Part shown: piece after piece, positions 8,211 through 17,967 of the stretch
Position numbering within the stretch: the first letter of the stretch is position 1
Layout: every line of letters starts with the position of its first letter
From: DASQUK01 sp963717085
Lineage (GTDB): Bacteria; Actinomycetota; Acidimicrobiia; Acidimicrobiales; VFJN01
Direction: 5' to 3'
DNA length: 64,000 bases
Assembly: GCA_963717085.1 (NCBI GenBank)
Contig: CAVQVM010000020.1
Location: 124,001 to 188,000, forward strand
Notes under the pieces: generated by a model
Databases searched by the model: none
Told to the model about the DNA's origin: nothing
Seen by the model: only the letters and a program-made list of their open reading frames with translations
Made by a program: the position numbers and the translations under genes

Positions 8211-8785
8211 GCGCCGGCGATGCCGCCGGCCGCCACCAGGAGCCGCTCGAGCTGCAGCTGGTGGGACGCCGCCCGCTCGACATCTGCCTCGGACCGGAGT
8301 TGTGCCTGGAGCAGCGCCTCGCCCTCGTGCCAGTGGTCCAGCTGGTCGGAGAGCACCAGCCGGAGCGCCCTGATCGCGGGCCCGTCGCTGACGGGCGAGG
8401 CGTGGTCGAGGTGATCTGCGTATGTGACCGCGATGTGGGGGAGCAGCACCCGGTAGGCGCCGACCAGCTTCTCGATCGTGAGGTCGGCCGCCCCCGGAGC
8501 CGCCAGGGCCTCGACAAAGGCCACGAGCGCGGGGCTCGCTGGCGCGATGTACGAATCGACGCCCGTCTCACCGATCACCGGAAGCAGGTCGTGCCACACC
8601 TCGGCGTGCCAGCCATGCTGCCGGCTGTGTGTCGCCAGCGCCGCCTTGACGGCGGGTTCGGGCACGGCCGCCGTCCACGCGCCCAGGATCTCGAACGCCC
8701 GCATCTCGATCCAGCAGTAGTGGCCGATCCGCCGGGCGCTGGCCTCGAGCGACAAGGGTGCGCGTGGCAACGACGGTTCGCTCAT
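8207..8785 (-). CDS. Conserved helical protein, possibly ferritin-like
   Basis: 192 aa, mainly alpha-helical, not assigned to a named family. Histidine and acidic residues recur in helix-like stretches (HYCWIEMRAFEILGAW near 22, HSRQHGWHAEVWHDLL near 53, TYADHLDHAS near 120, LSDQLDHWHEGE near 145), a spacing reminiscent of ferritin-like four-helix di-iron proteins; this is a suggestion only. It lies six bases downstream of the EamA transporter gene and probably shares its transcript. Confidence 0.6.
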   Translation of the reverse strand: MSEPSLPRAPLSLEASARRIGHYCWIEMRAFEILGAWTAAVPEPAVKAALATHSRQHGWHAEVWHDLLPVIGETGVDSYIAPASPALVAFVEALAAPGAADLTIEKLVGAYRVLLPHIAVTYADHLDHASPVSDGPAIRALRLVLSDQLDHWHEGEALLQAQLRSEADVERAASHQLQLERLLVAAGGIAGA

Positions 8786-8791
8786 CCGTCG

Positions 8792-9757
8792 TCAGTCTCG
8801 CACGGCGTCGGTGGCGCGCCCTGCGAGCATCGGAGCGACGACCTCGGCCAGGACCACGGCGATCAGGATGAGGCCACCGCCGGCCACCACCGCGGCGGTG
8901 AGCGGCTCGTCGATCAGCGCGCTCAGCAGTGCTGCGAAGACCGGCTCGAGCAGCAGGATGATGGCAGCACGCGACGGGCTGACCACGCGCTGGGCCCACA
9001 CCATCGCCAGGAACGCCACGGCGGTGGCGAACACACCGGTGAATGCCGCGGCCGCGAGGGCGCCGCCGTCGACGTCGAAGCTGCCCTGGGCGAGCGCCGG
9101 CACGAGGCAGGCGGCCCCGACCGTGGTCAGCTGCACGGTGGTAAGGCGAACGGCATCGTGTCGGGGGGCGACGTCGCCCAGAAACACGAGATGGGCGGCG
9201 AACGCCACGGCGCATCCGAGCGTCAGCACCTCGCCCCGGCCGAAGCCGGTGTCGGCGCCGCCCGTGAGCAGCACCAGCCCGGCGACTGCAAGGACGACCC
9301 CGACCAGGGTCAGCGGGTGCGGGAATTCTCGGGTGGCCGCGTAGGCGATGAAGGGCACGAACACGACGAGCATGTAGGTGATGAACGCGGATGTCGCCGC
9401 CGTCGTGTACTGCAGGCCCACGGTCTGGAGCACGTACCCGGCGAGCAGCAGCACTCCGGCGAGGACCCCGTCTCGGAGCTCGGCCGGGGTAGCGCGGCCC
9501 CCAGCGTCGTGGCGGGTCTTCCGCCCTGCCGGCCGGCGATGAGCGACGACCCCGAGCACGGTCGCCCCGATGAGGAACCGAACCGCGAGGAACGGCAGTG
9601 GGTCGACCCGCTCGACGGCTTCCTGGACAACGATGAAGGTCGTGCCGAAGAAGAACGCCGCCACCACCAGCGCCGCATCGGCCTGCCAGCGAGGCGTCGC
9701 AACGGTTTTCGCGTCGACACCTTCCTGCGGCGGGAGCGGGACGGCGGCTTCGGACAC
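8792..9757 (-). CDS. EamA/DMT-superfamily transporter
   Basis: 321-aa inner-membrane permease with ten hydrophobic segments in two EamA repeats. The first begins at AALVVAAFFFGTTFIVVQEAV (about residues 27-47), the second near residue 165 and ends with a segment containing GGGLILIAVVLAEVVAP. The family exports amino acids, metabolites or drugs; substrate cannot be told. First gene of a two-gene operon with the helical protein. Divergent from the lipoprotein gene at 9814. Confidence 0.88.
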   Translation of the reverse strand: MSEAAVPLPPQEGVDAKTVATPRWQADAALVVAAFFFGTTFIVVQEAVERVDPLPFLAVRFLIGATVLGVVAHRRPAGRKTRHDAGGRATPAELRDGVLAGVLLLAGYVLQTVGLQYTTAATSAFITYMLVVFVPFIAYAATREFPHPLTLVGVVLAVAGLVLLTGGADTGFGRGEVLTLGCAVAFAAHLVFLGDVAPRHDAVRLTTVQLTTVGAACLVPALAQGSFDVDGGALAAAAFTGVFATAVAFLAMVWAQRVVSPSRAAIILLLEPVFAALLSALIDEPLTAAVVAGGGLILIAVVLAEVVAPMLAGRATDAVRD

Positions 9758-9813
9758 GGCACCTCACATCGGGTATTAACGCGGGGACTGGCAGTGTTGC
9801 TAATACTGGTGCC

Positions 9814-11544
9814 GTGCGTCCTGCTCGCAGATCGCACGGCTGGGGGATCCTGGCACGGGCGAGCGTCGTAGTTGCCTTGGCGGCTGCCGCCATGGCGGCA
9901 TGTTCCAGCGAGCGCTCGAGCGACCGTGCGGAGGTCCCCGTCGAGGTCCTGGCGTCGGCGCACATTCCCGCGGAGGACACCGTGGTCCTTCCCACGTCTA
10001 CCGCCGCCGGGCTGGCGGTGGCGGCGAGCAGCACGTTGTACGAACACGCGCCACTGGTGGTCCTGGCGTCCGAGACCGACGTCGCGGGGCAGGCCCGGGC
10101 GGCGTCGGTGGCGGTCGGCCTCGGTGGTCCGCTGCTGCTCGCGCCCGCGTCGACGGACCCCGCGCAGATCACTCCGGTTCGTGAGGAGCTGGCACGGCTC
10201 GGGCCTCAGGCGATTCTGAGCTTCGGCGCCGAAGCCACCTCCTGGGCGCAGCAGAGCGACGTGGGTGTGCCCGTGGTTGCCGCACCAGCCGACCTGGGTG
10301 CCGTCGAGGACGCGACCGGTCGCGATTTCGGTGACGACCAGCCCGTGGCGGCCGACCAGCTGATCGACACCATCGCTTCTCTGGACCCGAAGCTGCCGCC
10401 ACTGCTCACCGTCGACGGCGCCGATGCCGGCGCGACCGCCAGCACGACGAACACCGAGGACGCCGAGAGCGAGCCGTCCGGCGCGGCGGATCTGCCACGG
10501 GTAGCACCCGATGCGCCCCTGGACACGCTGCTCGTTCTCGTGGCCCGCGATCCGGCGTCGCTGGCGGCGGCTGCAACGGCCCGGGCCAGCGGAGCGCGGC
10601 TCATGACCGTCACCAACCCCGATCCCCGCACCGACCCCGACGTCATCGCCGCGCTGGCGGCGGAGGCCCCCGGACAGGTCGTGGCCCTCGGAACCGCCTT
10701 CGGCTCGCCGGAGACGCTTCGGTACCGCCTCGACGTCGCCGCCAGCGGCGTGGAGCTGCCGGGCGGCGGGCAGATCCTCTACCCCGGGCGGCAGATGGTC
10801 GCCCTCTACGGTCACCCGGGAACGGCCGCGCTCGGGGTTCTGGGTGAGCAGGGGGTCGAGGGTGCCATTGCCCGTGCCCAGCAGATGGCGGCCGACTACC
10901 AGCCGCTGGTCGACGTGCCCGTGGTTCCCGCCTTCGAGATCATCACCACCGTGGCATCCAGCGGCGCCGGGCCCGACGGGAACTACTCGTTCGAGGCGCC
11001 CATCGACCTTCTGCGTCCCTGGGTCGATGCCGCGGGCCAAGCGGGCGTCTACATCGTGCTGGACCTCCAGCCCGGGCGCACCGACTTCCTCACGCAGGCC
11101 AAACGCTACGAGGAACTGCTGGCCCGGCCGTACGTCGGGCTGGCGTTGGACCCCGAATGGCGGCTGCAGCCGAACCAACGCCACTTGGCCCAGATCGGCT
11201 CCGTGACGGCCGGCGAGATCAACACGGTGGTCACGTGGCTGGCCGACCTCACCAGGGCGCACAAGCTGCCGCAGAAGCTCCTCATGCTGCACCAGTTCCA
11301 GCCGCAGATGATCAGCGACCGGGGAACCGTGGACACCAGTCGCGACGAGCTGGCGGTGCTGATCCACGCCGACGGCTTCGGCTCGCCCGGCGCCAAGTTC
11401 GAGACCTGGAACCTGATGCACGACAGCCCGCCGCCCAACGTGTGGTGGGGCTGGAAGAACTTCATCGACGAAGACTCCCCGACGTTCTCGCCGGCCGAGA
11501 CCATGGCCATCGAGCCGCGGCCGCTGTTCGTGTCGTACCAGTGA
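9814..11544 (+). CDS. Large secreted lipoprotein, possible cell-wall-binding-repeat region plus glycosidase-like C-terminus
   Basis: 576 aa beginning at GTG 9814, seven bases after a TAATAC box, so possibly leaderless. Residues 1-29 form a lipoprotein signal ending AAAMAAC|SS. The N-terminal half alternates strands and helices (GPLLLAPASTDPAQITPVREEL; AILSFGAEA; VVALGTAFGSPETLR), suggestive of the cell wall-binding repeat 2 type. The C-terminal ~220 residues (VPVVPAFEIITTVAS, YIVLDLQPG, VGLALDPEWRL, LLMLHQFQPQMI, NVWWGWKNF) look like a TIM barrel of glycoside-hydrolase style with D/E-ending strands. Exact activity unknown; probably acts on the cell surface. Confidence 0.65.
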   Translation: MRPARRSHGWGILARASVVVALAAAAMAACSSERSSDRAEVPVEVLASAHIPAEDTVVLPTSTAAGLAVAASSTLYEHAPLVVLASETDVAGQARAASVAVGLGGPLLLAPASTDPAQITPVREELARLGPQAILSFGAEATSWAQQSDVGVPVVAAPADLGAVEDATGRDFGDDQPVAADQLIDTIASLDPKLPPLLTVDGADAGATASTTNTEDAESEPSGAADLPRVAPDAPLDTLLVLVARDPASLAAAATARASGARLMTVTNPDPRTDPDVIAALAAEAPGQVVALGTAFGSPETLRYRLDVAASGVELPGGGQILYPGRQMVALYGHPGTAALGVLGEQGVEGAIARAQQMAADYQPLVDVPVVPAFEIITTVASSGAGPDGNYSFEAPIDLLRPWVDAAGQAGVYIVLDLQPGRTDFLTQAKRYEELLARPYVGLALDPEWRLQPNQRHLAQIGSVTAGEINTVVTWLADLTRAHKLPQKLLMLHQFQPQMISDRGTVDTSRDELAVLIHADGFGSPGAKFETWNLMHDSPPPNVWWGWKNFIDEDSPTFSPAETMAIEPRPLFVSYQ

Positions 11545-11566
11545 GCGATTGCGCCGAGAGCCGCCC

Positions 11567-13285
11567 TCAGCCGCGGTAGCGGTTGGTGATGGGGAGGCGC
11601 CGGTCCTTGCCGAAGGCCTTGGTCGTGATGCGCACGCCGGGCGGGGTCTGGCGCCGCTTGTACTCAGAGACGTCGACCAACCTGGTCACGCGCTCCACCA
11701 GGCCCGGATCGAAGCCCATCGCCACGAGCTCGGCGCGCGTGCGGTCGTCCTCCACGTAGGCCTCGAGGATCGGGTCGAGCACGTCGTAGGGCGGAAGCGA
11801 CTGGTCGTCGCGTTGGTCGGGGCGCAGCTCGGCAGACGGCGGCTTGGCGAGGACGTTCTCGGGTATCAGTGGTCGCCCCGCCCGGGCGTTTCGGTCGCGC
11901 GCCAGCTCGTACACCAGCGTCTTGGGCACGTCCTTGATGACCGCGAAGCCGCCAGCGGTGTCGCCATAGAGCGTCGAGTAGCCGACGGCCACCTCGCTCT
12001 TGTTGCCCGTGGTGAGGACCAGCCAGCCGAACTTGTTGGAGAGCGCCATGAGGAGCATGCCCCGGATCCTCGACTGGATGTTCTCCTCGGTGATGTCGGG
12101 CTCCAGGCCGGCGAAGCTCGGAGCGAGCATGTCGAGGAACGCGGCGTGGGCGGGCTCGATCGGGATGACCCGTGACTCGATGCCCAGCTCGGCACACAGC
12201 TTTTCGGCGTCGGTCAGCGAGTGGTCCGACGAGTAGCGCGACGGCATGAGCACGCCGTGCGCGTGCCCGGGGCCGAGGGCGTCGGTGGCCACGAGCGCCA
12301 CCAGGGACGAGTCGATGCCGCCGGACAGTGCGATCACCACGTCGGTGAAGCCGTTCTTGTAGACGTAGTCCCGGGTGCCGAGCACGAGGGCCTCGAAGAC
12401 CTCGCGCACCGGCGGCATGGCCTCCACCACGGGCGGATGGCGCGTGTCGCCCGGATCCGTGACGCGAGGAGACGAGGAGATCTCCACCACCGGCAGCGGC
12501 TCGTCGCTGGCTCGTCCCCGGGGATCGAGGAGGCGCTTGCGGAACACGGGCAGGACCTCGACGTCGCAGACCACCGTCTGCTCCTCGAACTGGGCGGCCC
12601 GGGCTAACAGCTCGCCCTGGGCGTCGAACACCATCGACGCCCCGTCGAAGATCAGCTCGTCCTGGCCACCCACCTGGTTGACGTAGACCAGCGCGCATGA
12701 GGCGTCGGACGCTCGGGTGGCCAGCATGCGCTCCCGCTCGGTCAACCGGTTGGCGTAGTACGGCGAGGCGTTGATGTTCACCACGAGCTCGGCCCCGCCG
12801 GCAGCCTGGACGGCGATGGGACCGGTGGGGCTGAACGCGTCCTCGCAGATCGACACGCCAACTCGGACGCCGCCTACTCCCACCAGCGGCGACGTGCCGT
12901 GACCGCGGGCGAAGTAGCGCTGCTCGTCGAACACCGCGTAGTTGGGGAGGAGGCGCTTGTGGTACACGGCACGCACCTCGCCGTACGCGCAGACGGCGGC
13001 TGCGTTGTAGAGGTCGCGGTCGGCGTCCACGAACCCGAGGATCGCTGCGCAGCTGCCGCTCGCGGCCGCCACCCGCTCGAGCGCGGCCCGGTTGTCGGCG
13101 ACGAAGCCTGGCTTGAGCAACAGGTCTTCGGGCGGATACCCGGTGATGGCCAGCTCCGGGAGCACCGCCAGGTCGCAGCCCTGCGCCTCGGCTTCGGCGA
13201 TGGCGCCAACGATCCGCTCGACGTTGCCCTCGAGATCGCCGACGGTGGTGTTGATCTGGCACAGCGCCACGCGCAGCCGTGTCAC
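11567..13285 (-). CDS. nadE: Glutamine-hydrolysing NAD+ synthetase
   Basis: 572-aa cytosolic enzyme that amidates deamido-NAD+ using ATP and glutamine-derived ammonia, the last step of NAD synthesis. The N-terminal nitrilase-type glutaminase domain (1-270) shows the Glu of LPELAITGYPPEDLL, the Lys of YHKRLLPNY and the nucleophile Cys of GVSICEDAF. The C-terminal synthetase domain has the P-loop SGGIDSSLVA near 325 and TTGNKSEVAVGYSTLYGD near 430. It is divergent from glnE with 36 bases between start codons. Confidence 0.95.
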   Translation of the reverse strand: MTRLRVALCQINTTVGDLEGNVERIVGAIAEAEAQGCDLAVLPELAITGYPPEDLLLKPGFVADNRAALERVAAASGSCAAILGFVDADRDLYNAAAVCAYGEVRAVYHKRLLPNYAVFDEQRYFARGHGTSPLVGVGGVRVGVSICEDAFSPTGPIAVQAAGGAELVVNINASPYYANRLTERERMLATRASDASCALVYVNQVGGQDELIFDGASMVFDAQGELLARAAQFEEQTVVCDVEVLPVFRKRLLDPRGRASDEPLPVVEISSSPRVTDPGDTRHPPVVEAMPPVREVFEALVLGTRDYVYKNGFTDVVIALSGGIDSSLVALVATDALGPGHAHGVLMPSRYSSDHSLTDAEKLCAELGIESRVIPIEPAHAAFLDMLAPSFAGLEPDITEENIQSRIRGMLLMALSNKFGWLVLTTGNKSEVAVGYSTLYGDTAGGFAVIKDVPKTLVYELARDRNARAGRPLIPENVLAKPPSAELRPDQRDDQSLPPYDVLDPILEAYVEDDRTRAELVAMGFDPGLVERVTRLVDVSEYKRRQTPPGVRITTKAFGKDRRLPITNRYRG

Positions 13286-13321
13286 GACGTCAAGGGTACG
13301 GGGCGGGTGCAGACTCGGGGT

Positions 13322-15994
13322 GTGGATCGCCTCGACGCGGCCGAGCTACCCGAGCTGATCGAGCGGAGCGCCGACCCGCTGGCCGTCCGTGCTGCGCTCG
13401 ATCGCGTGGATGGCTCCGTGAGCGAGCGCCTGGCATCGGATCCGACGCTGGCCCGCGCGTTCGTGACCACGGTGGCGGCGAGCCGGAGCGCCGCCCGGCT
13501 CATCCACACGGATCCCGCCGCCATGGCTGTCCTGGCCGACCTCGCCAGGGCGGTCACCGACGGCAGCGCTGTCGACGTCGACGGGCTCGTCGGCTGGAAG
13601 CGCCTCGAGCAGCTCCGGATAATGGCCCGGGACCTGCTGGGCGTCGACGACCTGGAGACCACGACCGCCGCACTCGCCGAGTTGGCCAGGGCCGTGCTCG
13701 GGGCCGCCGTTCGCATCGCCGGGGCCGACGGCGCCGACATCGCCGTCATCGGCATGGGCAAGCTCGGGGGCCACGAGCTCAACTACGCCAGCGACGTCGA
13801 CGTGCTGTTCGTCGAGGGCGACGCCCGCCAGGCCCGCAAGGTCCTCGACGTCGCCCGGCGATGCTTCCGGGTGGACGCCAACCTCCGTCCCGAGGGACGC
13901 GACGGGGCGCTGACGCGGTCCCTGGACAGCTACGTCACCTATTGGAACCGGTGGGCCCAGCCCTGGGAGTTCCAGGCGTTGTTGAAGGCGGTGCCGGTCG
14001 CGGGGAACCCCGACGTCGGGCGTCAGTGGGCGTCCGCCGCGTCGAGCGCCCTCTGGGGTCGGCGGTTCAACGCCGACGACCTGCGCTCGCTCCGGGTGCT
14101 CAAGGAGCGGGCCGAGGCCGACGTGGTCCGCCGCGGCGTGGCCGAGCGGGAGGTCAAGCGGGCACCGGGCGGCATCCGCGACATCGAGTTCGCCGTTCAG
14201 GTCCTGCAGCTCGTGCACGGCCGGACGGACCCCGACCTGCGCTCGCCCACGACCCTGACGGCACTCGCGGAGATGCGGGCGGCCGGGTACGTCGCCCCGG
14301 ACGACGCCGACGGCCTGGCCGACGCCTACCGCTTCCTGCGCCGGGTCGAGCACGCCCTGCAGATCGAAGACGACCAGCAGACGCACACCCTGCCCACGGA
14401 TCGCGACCACCGGCGGCGCATCGCCCGTGTCCTCGGTTACCGGGGCACGCCGGAATCGGGCGTCACGGATGCGTTCGACCGCGACCTCGCCCACAGACGC
14501 AACGTCGTGCGCCGGGTCCACGAACGGCTCTACTTCCGGCCGCTGCTCGACGCCCTCGCCGGTGCTGGACGCCTGTCGCCGGATACGGCCGCCAGCGCCC
14601 TGGCGAGCTTCGGGTTCGCCGACGCCGACCGCACTCGTGCCGCGGTACGGGACCTGACCCGGGGCCTGACCCGCTCGTCGCGCATGATGCAGCAGCTGCT
14701 GCCGCTGGTGCTCGACTGGCTGTCCACGTCGCCCGACCCCGACCTGGGGCTCCTCGGCCTGCGCAAGCTGGCCTCGGGTGAGCAGCGCACCATGGAGCTG
14801 GCCAACGCCTTTCGCGACAGCCCCGAGGTTGCCCGCCGCCTGTGCCAGCTCCTGGGGACCAGCGGCCTGCTGGGTGACGTCCTGGCCGCCAACCCCGACC
14901 TGATCGTGCGGCTGGCCGACGTCGGCCGCCTTCAGACGCTCGATCGCGGCGCCCTGGCGGACTCGGCCGAGCGGGCGCTGGACTGGCGCACCGACATCGA
15001 CGACCGTCAGCAGGCGCTGCGGCGCTGGCGGGGCCGTCACCTGCTGGGCGTGGCGGCCCGGGACGTCTTCGGGGCGACCGACGTGGCGGCGGTGGGGGCC
15101 GACCTGGGGGCGCTGGCCGAGGCCTGTGTGGGCGCCGCCCTGGCGTCGCTCGAACCCAGGGTGCCGTTCGCCGTGGTGGCCCTGGGTCGGTTCGCCGGCG
15201 GCGAGCTGTCGTACGCCAGCGACCTCGACGTGCTCTTCGTCCACGCGGGCTCGACGCCCGCGGACCACGAGGAGGGACTCCGGGTGGCCGCCGGCCTCCG
15301 TCGGTTCCTGACCGGCCCCACGCCCGCGCAGCGCATCTACGTCGTCGACTCCGACCTCCGCCCCGAGGGTCGTCAGGGTGCGCTGTCCCGCACCATCGAG
15401 GGCTACGCCGCGTACTACGACCGCTGGGCGCTCACGTGGGAGCGACAGGCCATGGCCCGGGCCCGGCCGGTCGCCGGCGACCCGGACCTCGGCGCCCGCT
15501 TCCTCGAGCTGTTGGACGAGGCCGTTTGGGGACACCCATTCACTGCCGAGGACGAGCGCGAGGTGCGCCGCATGAAGGCACGCATCGAGCGGGAACGCAT
15601 ACCCCCCGGAGAGGATCCGGAGTTCCACCTGAAGCTGGGGCGGGGATCGCTGTCGGACGTGGAGTTCACCGTCCAGCTGCTGCAGATGCGGACCGGGACC
15701 CGGGCACCGTCGACCATGGGCGCGCTGGAGCGGTTGTCCTCGGCCGGGGTGGTGAGCGGCGAGGATGCCGACATCCTCCGTGCCGCCTACCGGTTCTGTG
15801 AACGCACGCGCAACCGCTGGTGGCTCGTCGGCTCGGCGCCGTCCGCGGTGGACGCGCTGCCCCAGCGGCCGGACGACCTGTCGCACCTGGCGCGATCGCT
15901 CGACACCAACGCAGCCCGGCTGCGCGACGAGTACCGGCGGGTGACGCGCCGGGCGCGCCGGGTGGTCGAGCGCTTGTTCTACGGCAAGGCGTGA
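13322..15994 (+). CDS. glnE: Bifunctional glutamine synthetase adenylyltransferase / adenylyl-removing enzyme
   Basis: 890 aa from GTG 13322. Two nucleotidyltransferase halves: residues ~140-160 with GMGKLGGHELNYASDVDVLF and ~620-640 with ALGRFAGGELSYASDLDVLF, each followed by a helical PII-uridylyltransferase-like domain (RAPGGIRDIEFAVQVLQ; LGRGSLSDVEFTVQLLQ). It adenylylates and de-adenylylates the regulatory tyrosine of type I-beta glutamine synthetase, matching the glnA at 25591. A reading frame extends upstream to 12899 but overlaps nadE antisense; the GTG just after the nadE start is the sensible initiation. Confidence 0.95.
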   Translation: MDRLDAAELPELIERSADPLAVRAALDRVDGSVSERLASDPTLARAFVTTVAASRSAARLIHTDPAAMAVLADLARAVTDGSAVDVDGLVGWKRLEQLRIMARDLLGVDDLETTTAALAELARAVLGAAVRIAGADGADIAVIGMGKLGGHELNYASDVDVLFVEGDARQARKVLDVARRCFRVDANLRPEGRDGALTRSLDSYVTYWNRWAQPWEFQALLKAVPVAGNPDVGRQWASAASSALWGRRFNADDLRSLRVLKERAEADVVRRGVAEREVKRAPGGIRDIEFAVQVLQLVHGRTDPDLRSPTTLTALAEMRAAGYVAPDDADGLADAYRFLRRVEHALQIEDDQQTHTLPTDRDHRRRIARVLGYRGTPESGVTDAFDRDLAHRRNVVRRVHERLYFRPLLDALAGAGRLSPDTAASALASFGFADADRTRAAVRDLTRGLTRSSRMMQQLLPLVLDWLSTSPDPDLGLLGLRKLASGEQRTMELANAFRDSPEVARRLCQLLGTSGLLGDVLAANPDLIVRLADVGRLQTLDRGALADSAERALDWRTDIDDRQQALRRWRGRHLLGVAARDVFGATDVAAVGADLGALAEACVGAALASLEPRVPFAVVALGRFAGGELSYASDLDVLFVHAGSTPADHEEGLRVAAGLRRFLTGPTPAQRIYVVDSDLRPEGRQGALSRTIEGYAAYYDRWALTWERQAMARARPVAGDPDLGARFLELLDEAVWGHPFTAEDEREVRRMKARIERERIPPGEDPEFHLKLGRGSLSDVEFTVQLLQMRTGTRAPSTMGALERLSSAGVVSGEDADILRAAYRFCERTRNRWWLVGSAPSAVDALPQRPDDLSHLARSLDTNAARLRDEYRRVTRRARRVVERLFYGKA

Positions 15995-16044
15995 GAAGAT
16001 CTTGGCGGTCGTTGGCCGTCGATCGGCAGAGGGGGATGAGGGAG

Positions 16045-16980
16045 ATGGCTGTCACGCCGGAGGTGAGGACGATCCTCGATGCGCTGGCGGCCCTGGACAG
16101 CGCTCCGATCGAGGAGCAGACGCCCCAGCAGGTGCGGGAGGCCTACGGCCAGTTCAGCGCGCTGGGCAGCAAGGCCGAGATGGCGTCGGTGACCGACCTG
16201 ACGTGCCGCGGGCCCGCCGGTGACGTGCCGGTGCGGGTGTACGTGCCCACGGCCGAGCCCGGGCCGCGGCCGGTGCTCGTGTACTTCCACGGCGGTGGCT
16301 GGGTCATCGGCGACGTCGAGAGCCACGATTCCACCGTCCGCGCCCTAGCGGCCGCCAGCGGCGTGACGGTCGTGTCCGTCGACTACCGGCTGGCGCCCGA
16401 GCACCCGTTCCCGGCGGCGGTCGACGACTGCGTGGCGGCCGTGCACTGGGTGGCGGAGCCGTCGACGGCGGCCGAGTTGGCGATCGATCCCGCCCGCATG
16501 GCCGTCGGCGGCGATTCGGCCGGTGGCAACCTGGCGGCCGTGGTGGCCCAGCAGCTCCGCGACACCGGGCCCCCGTTGCGGTTCCAGCTGCTCGTGTACC
16601 CGGTGACCGACATGCACCTCTCGCATTCGTCGATCGACGAGAACGCCGACGGCTACTTCCTGACCAAGGCCGACATGACGTGGTTCCGCGGCCACTACTG
16701 CGCAAACGAGGACTGGAGCGATCCGCGCACGTCGCCGCTGCGCGCTACCGACGAGGCCGTGCGGGGGGTGGCGCCGGCGCTGGTGATCACCGCCGAATAC
16801 GACCCGCTGCGCGACGAGGGGGAGGCGTACGCGGCCAAGCTCCAGGCCGCGGGCGTCGATGCCAGGGCGAGCCGCTACGACTCCGTGATCCACGGGTTCT
16901 TCTCGATGAGCGACCTGGTCCCTGAAGGCAAGGCCGCCATCGACGAGGCCGCCGAAGCGCTGCGGGCGGCGCTGCGGTAG
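16045..16980 (+). CDS. Alpha/beta hydrolase, HSL-type carboxylesterase
   Basis: 311 aa with the hormone-sensitive-lipase signature HGGGWVIGD near residue 77 (oxyanion hole), nucleophile GDSAGGN near 153, the acid residue in EYDPLRDEGEAY near 250 and catalytic His in VIHGFFSM near 283. Hydrolyses short acyl esters; substrate not predictable. ATG 16045 is favoured over ATG 16036 because GAGGGGG ends nine bases before it. It follows glnE by 50 bases and may be read with it, though no functional link is apparent. Confidence 0.88.
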   Translation: MAVTPEVRTILDALAALDSAPIEEQTPQQVREAYGQFSALGSKAEMASVTDLTCRGPAGDVPVRVYVPTAEPGPRPVLVYFHGGGWVIGDVESHDSTVRALAAASGVTVVSVDYRLAPEHPFPAAVDDCVAAVHWVAEPSTAAELAIDPARMAVGGDSAGGNLAAVVAQQLRDTGPPLRFQLLVYPVTDMHLSHSSIDENADGYFLTKADMTWFRGHYCANEDWSDPRTSPLRATDEAVRGVAPALVITAEYDPLRDEGEAYAAKLQAAGVDARASRYDSVIHGFFSMSDLVPEGKAAIDEAAEALRAALR

Positions 16981-16986
16981 CCACGA

Positions 16987-17893
16987 TCAGTCCGCCGGGG
17001 CCGCGGCGGGCCGGCGGCGTTGCCAACGGCGGACGCCCAGCGCCACCAGCGCCAACGGCACGGCGAACGGCAGGACGAAGCCCGCCACCGCGAGTGTGAT
17101 CCGCCCCCCGTCCACCGCCGCGGACCCAGCCGCGGCGGAGGCCATCGGCAAACCCGGGGGCGTCGTCGCTGGGCGACGGCGCCGCGTCCTGCGACATGTG
17201 GACCGTCAGCGTCGCGAGGTCCACCTGGTCGCGCAGCACACGTTGCTGGCCGAGCAGCGCCTCCAGCTCCGCTTCGCGCCGGGCCAGCTCGCCCTCCACC
17301 AGCGCCAGCTGCGCCACGTCGCCGGACTGCGCCAGCAGCCCGCGAACCCGAACCACGCTGGCCCTGAGCGAGGCGATGCGGCTCTCGACGTCGACGACCT
17401 CGGCCGTGACGTCCCGGGCCTCGACCTTCTGTTCAGCGACGTCGCCGAGCTCGGCTATCGCTCCCCGCACGCCGTCGAATCGGTCCGCAGGGACCCTGAC
17501 GGTCAGGTCGACTTCCTCGTCGCGCGCCCGCACCTGCTCGTCGGCGACAAACCCGCCGGCGTCCGCGGCTAGGCGGCGCACGTCCGTGGCACTCGCGTCG
17601 ACGTCCTCGACGGTGAGCTCCATCGTGCCCGTGCGCACCACGTCCCGTGCCCGCGCCACGGCCACCGTGTCGACCGCCAGGGGCATCGCCGCGTCGCCCC
17701 CGCCACCGCCGTCGCCTTCGGCGCCCGTGGTGTCGGCGGAGGCCCCATCGCGCGCTTCGCCGCCGGCTCTTGCGGTGTTGCTAATCACCTCGGAATCGCC
17801 GCCGTCCCCATCGGTGCACCCGGCCGCAGCGGTGCACGCCAGCAGCATCACCGGAACGACCCAACCCGCCCGTCCACGCACCGTCCATGGCAT
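16987..17893 (-). pseudogene. DUF4349-type lipoprotein, one-base frameshift
   Basis: Lipoprotein with signal ending CTAAAGC|TDG, an acidic/Gly linker (30-75), then the DUF4349 pattern: TMELTVEDVDASATDVRRL, a coiled coil region with VVDVESRIASLRASV, and VDLATLTVHM. The frame breaks near residue 255. Deleting one base of the CCC at 17125-17127 restores a C-terminal membrane span (RITLAVAGFVLPFAVPLALV) and a basic RRWQRRR end at TGA 16987; the 907-base length is exactly one over a multiple of three. Either a real frameshift or a homopolymer error. Role of DUF4349 is unknown. Confidence 0.75.
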
Positions 17894-17967
17894 GCCGGTT
17901 TGACGGGCCGCACTGGCGCGCCGGTTCCCGGGTCAGGGAGGACGCGGTCGGCCGTACCGATCACGTC

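Noticed and set aside
12899..13321. Extension of glnE upstream into nadE
   Set aside because: Would run antisense through nadE and adds ~140 residues not found in GlnE; GTG 13322 fits the family.
13346..15886. Very long minus-strand frame opposite glnE
   Set aside because: Shadow of a high-GC coding gene; composition is Val/Gly/Gln-biased and no domain is seen.
16787..16986. Native C-terminus of the DUF4349 protein in the uncorrected frame
   Set aside because: Runs antisense into the esterase and lacks the family's membrane anchor; a one-base correction gives the expected end.
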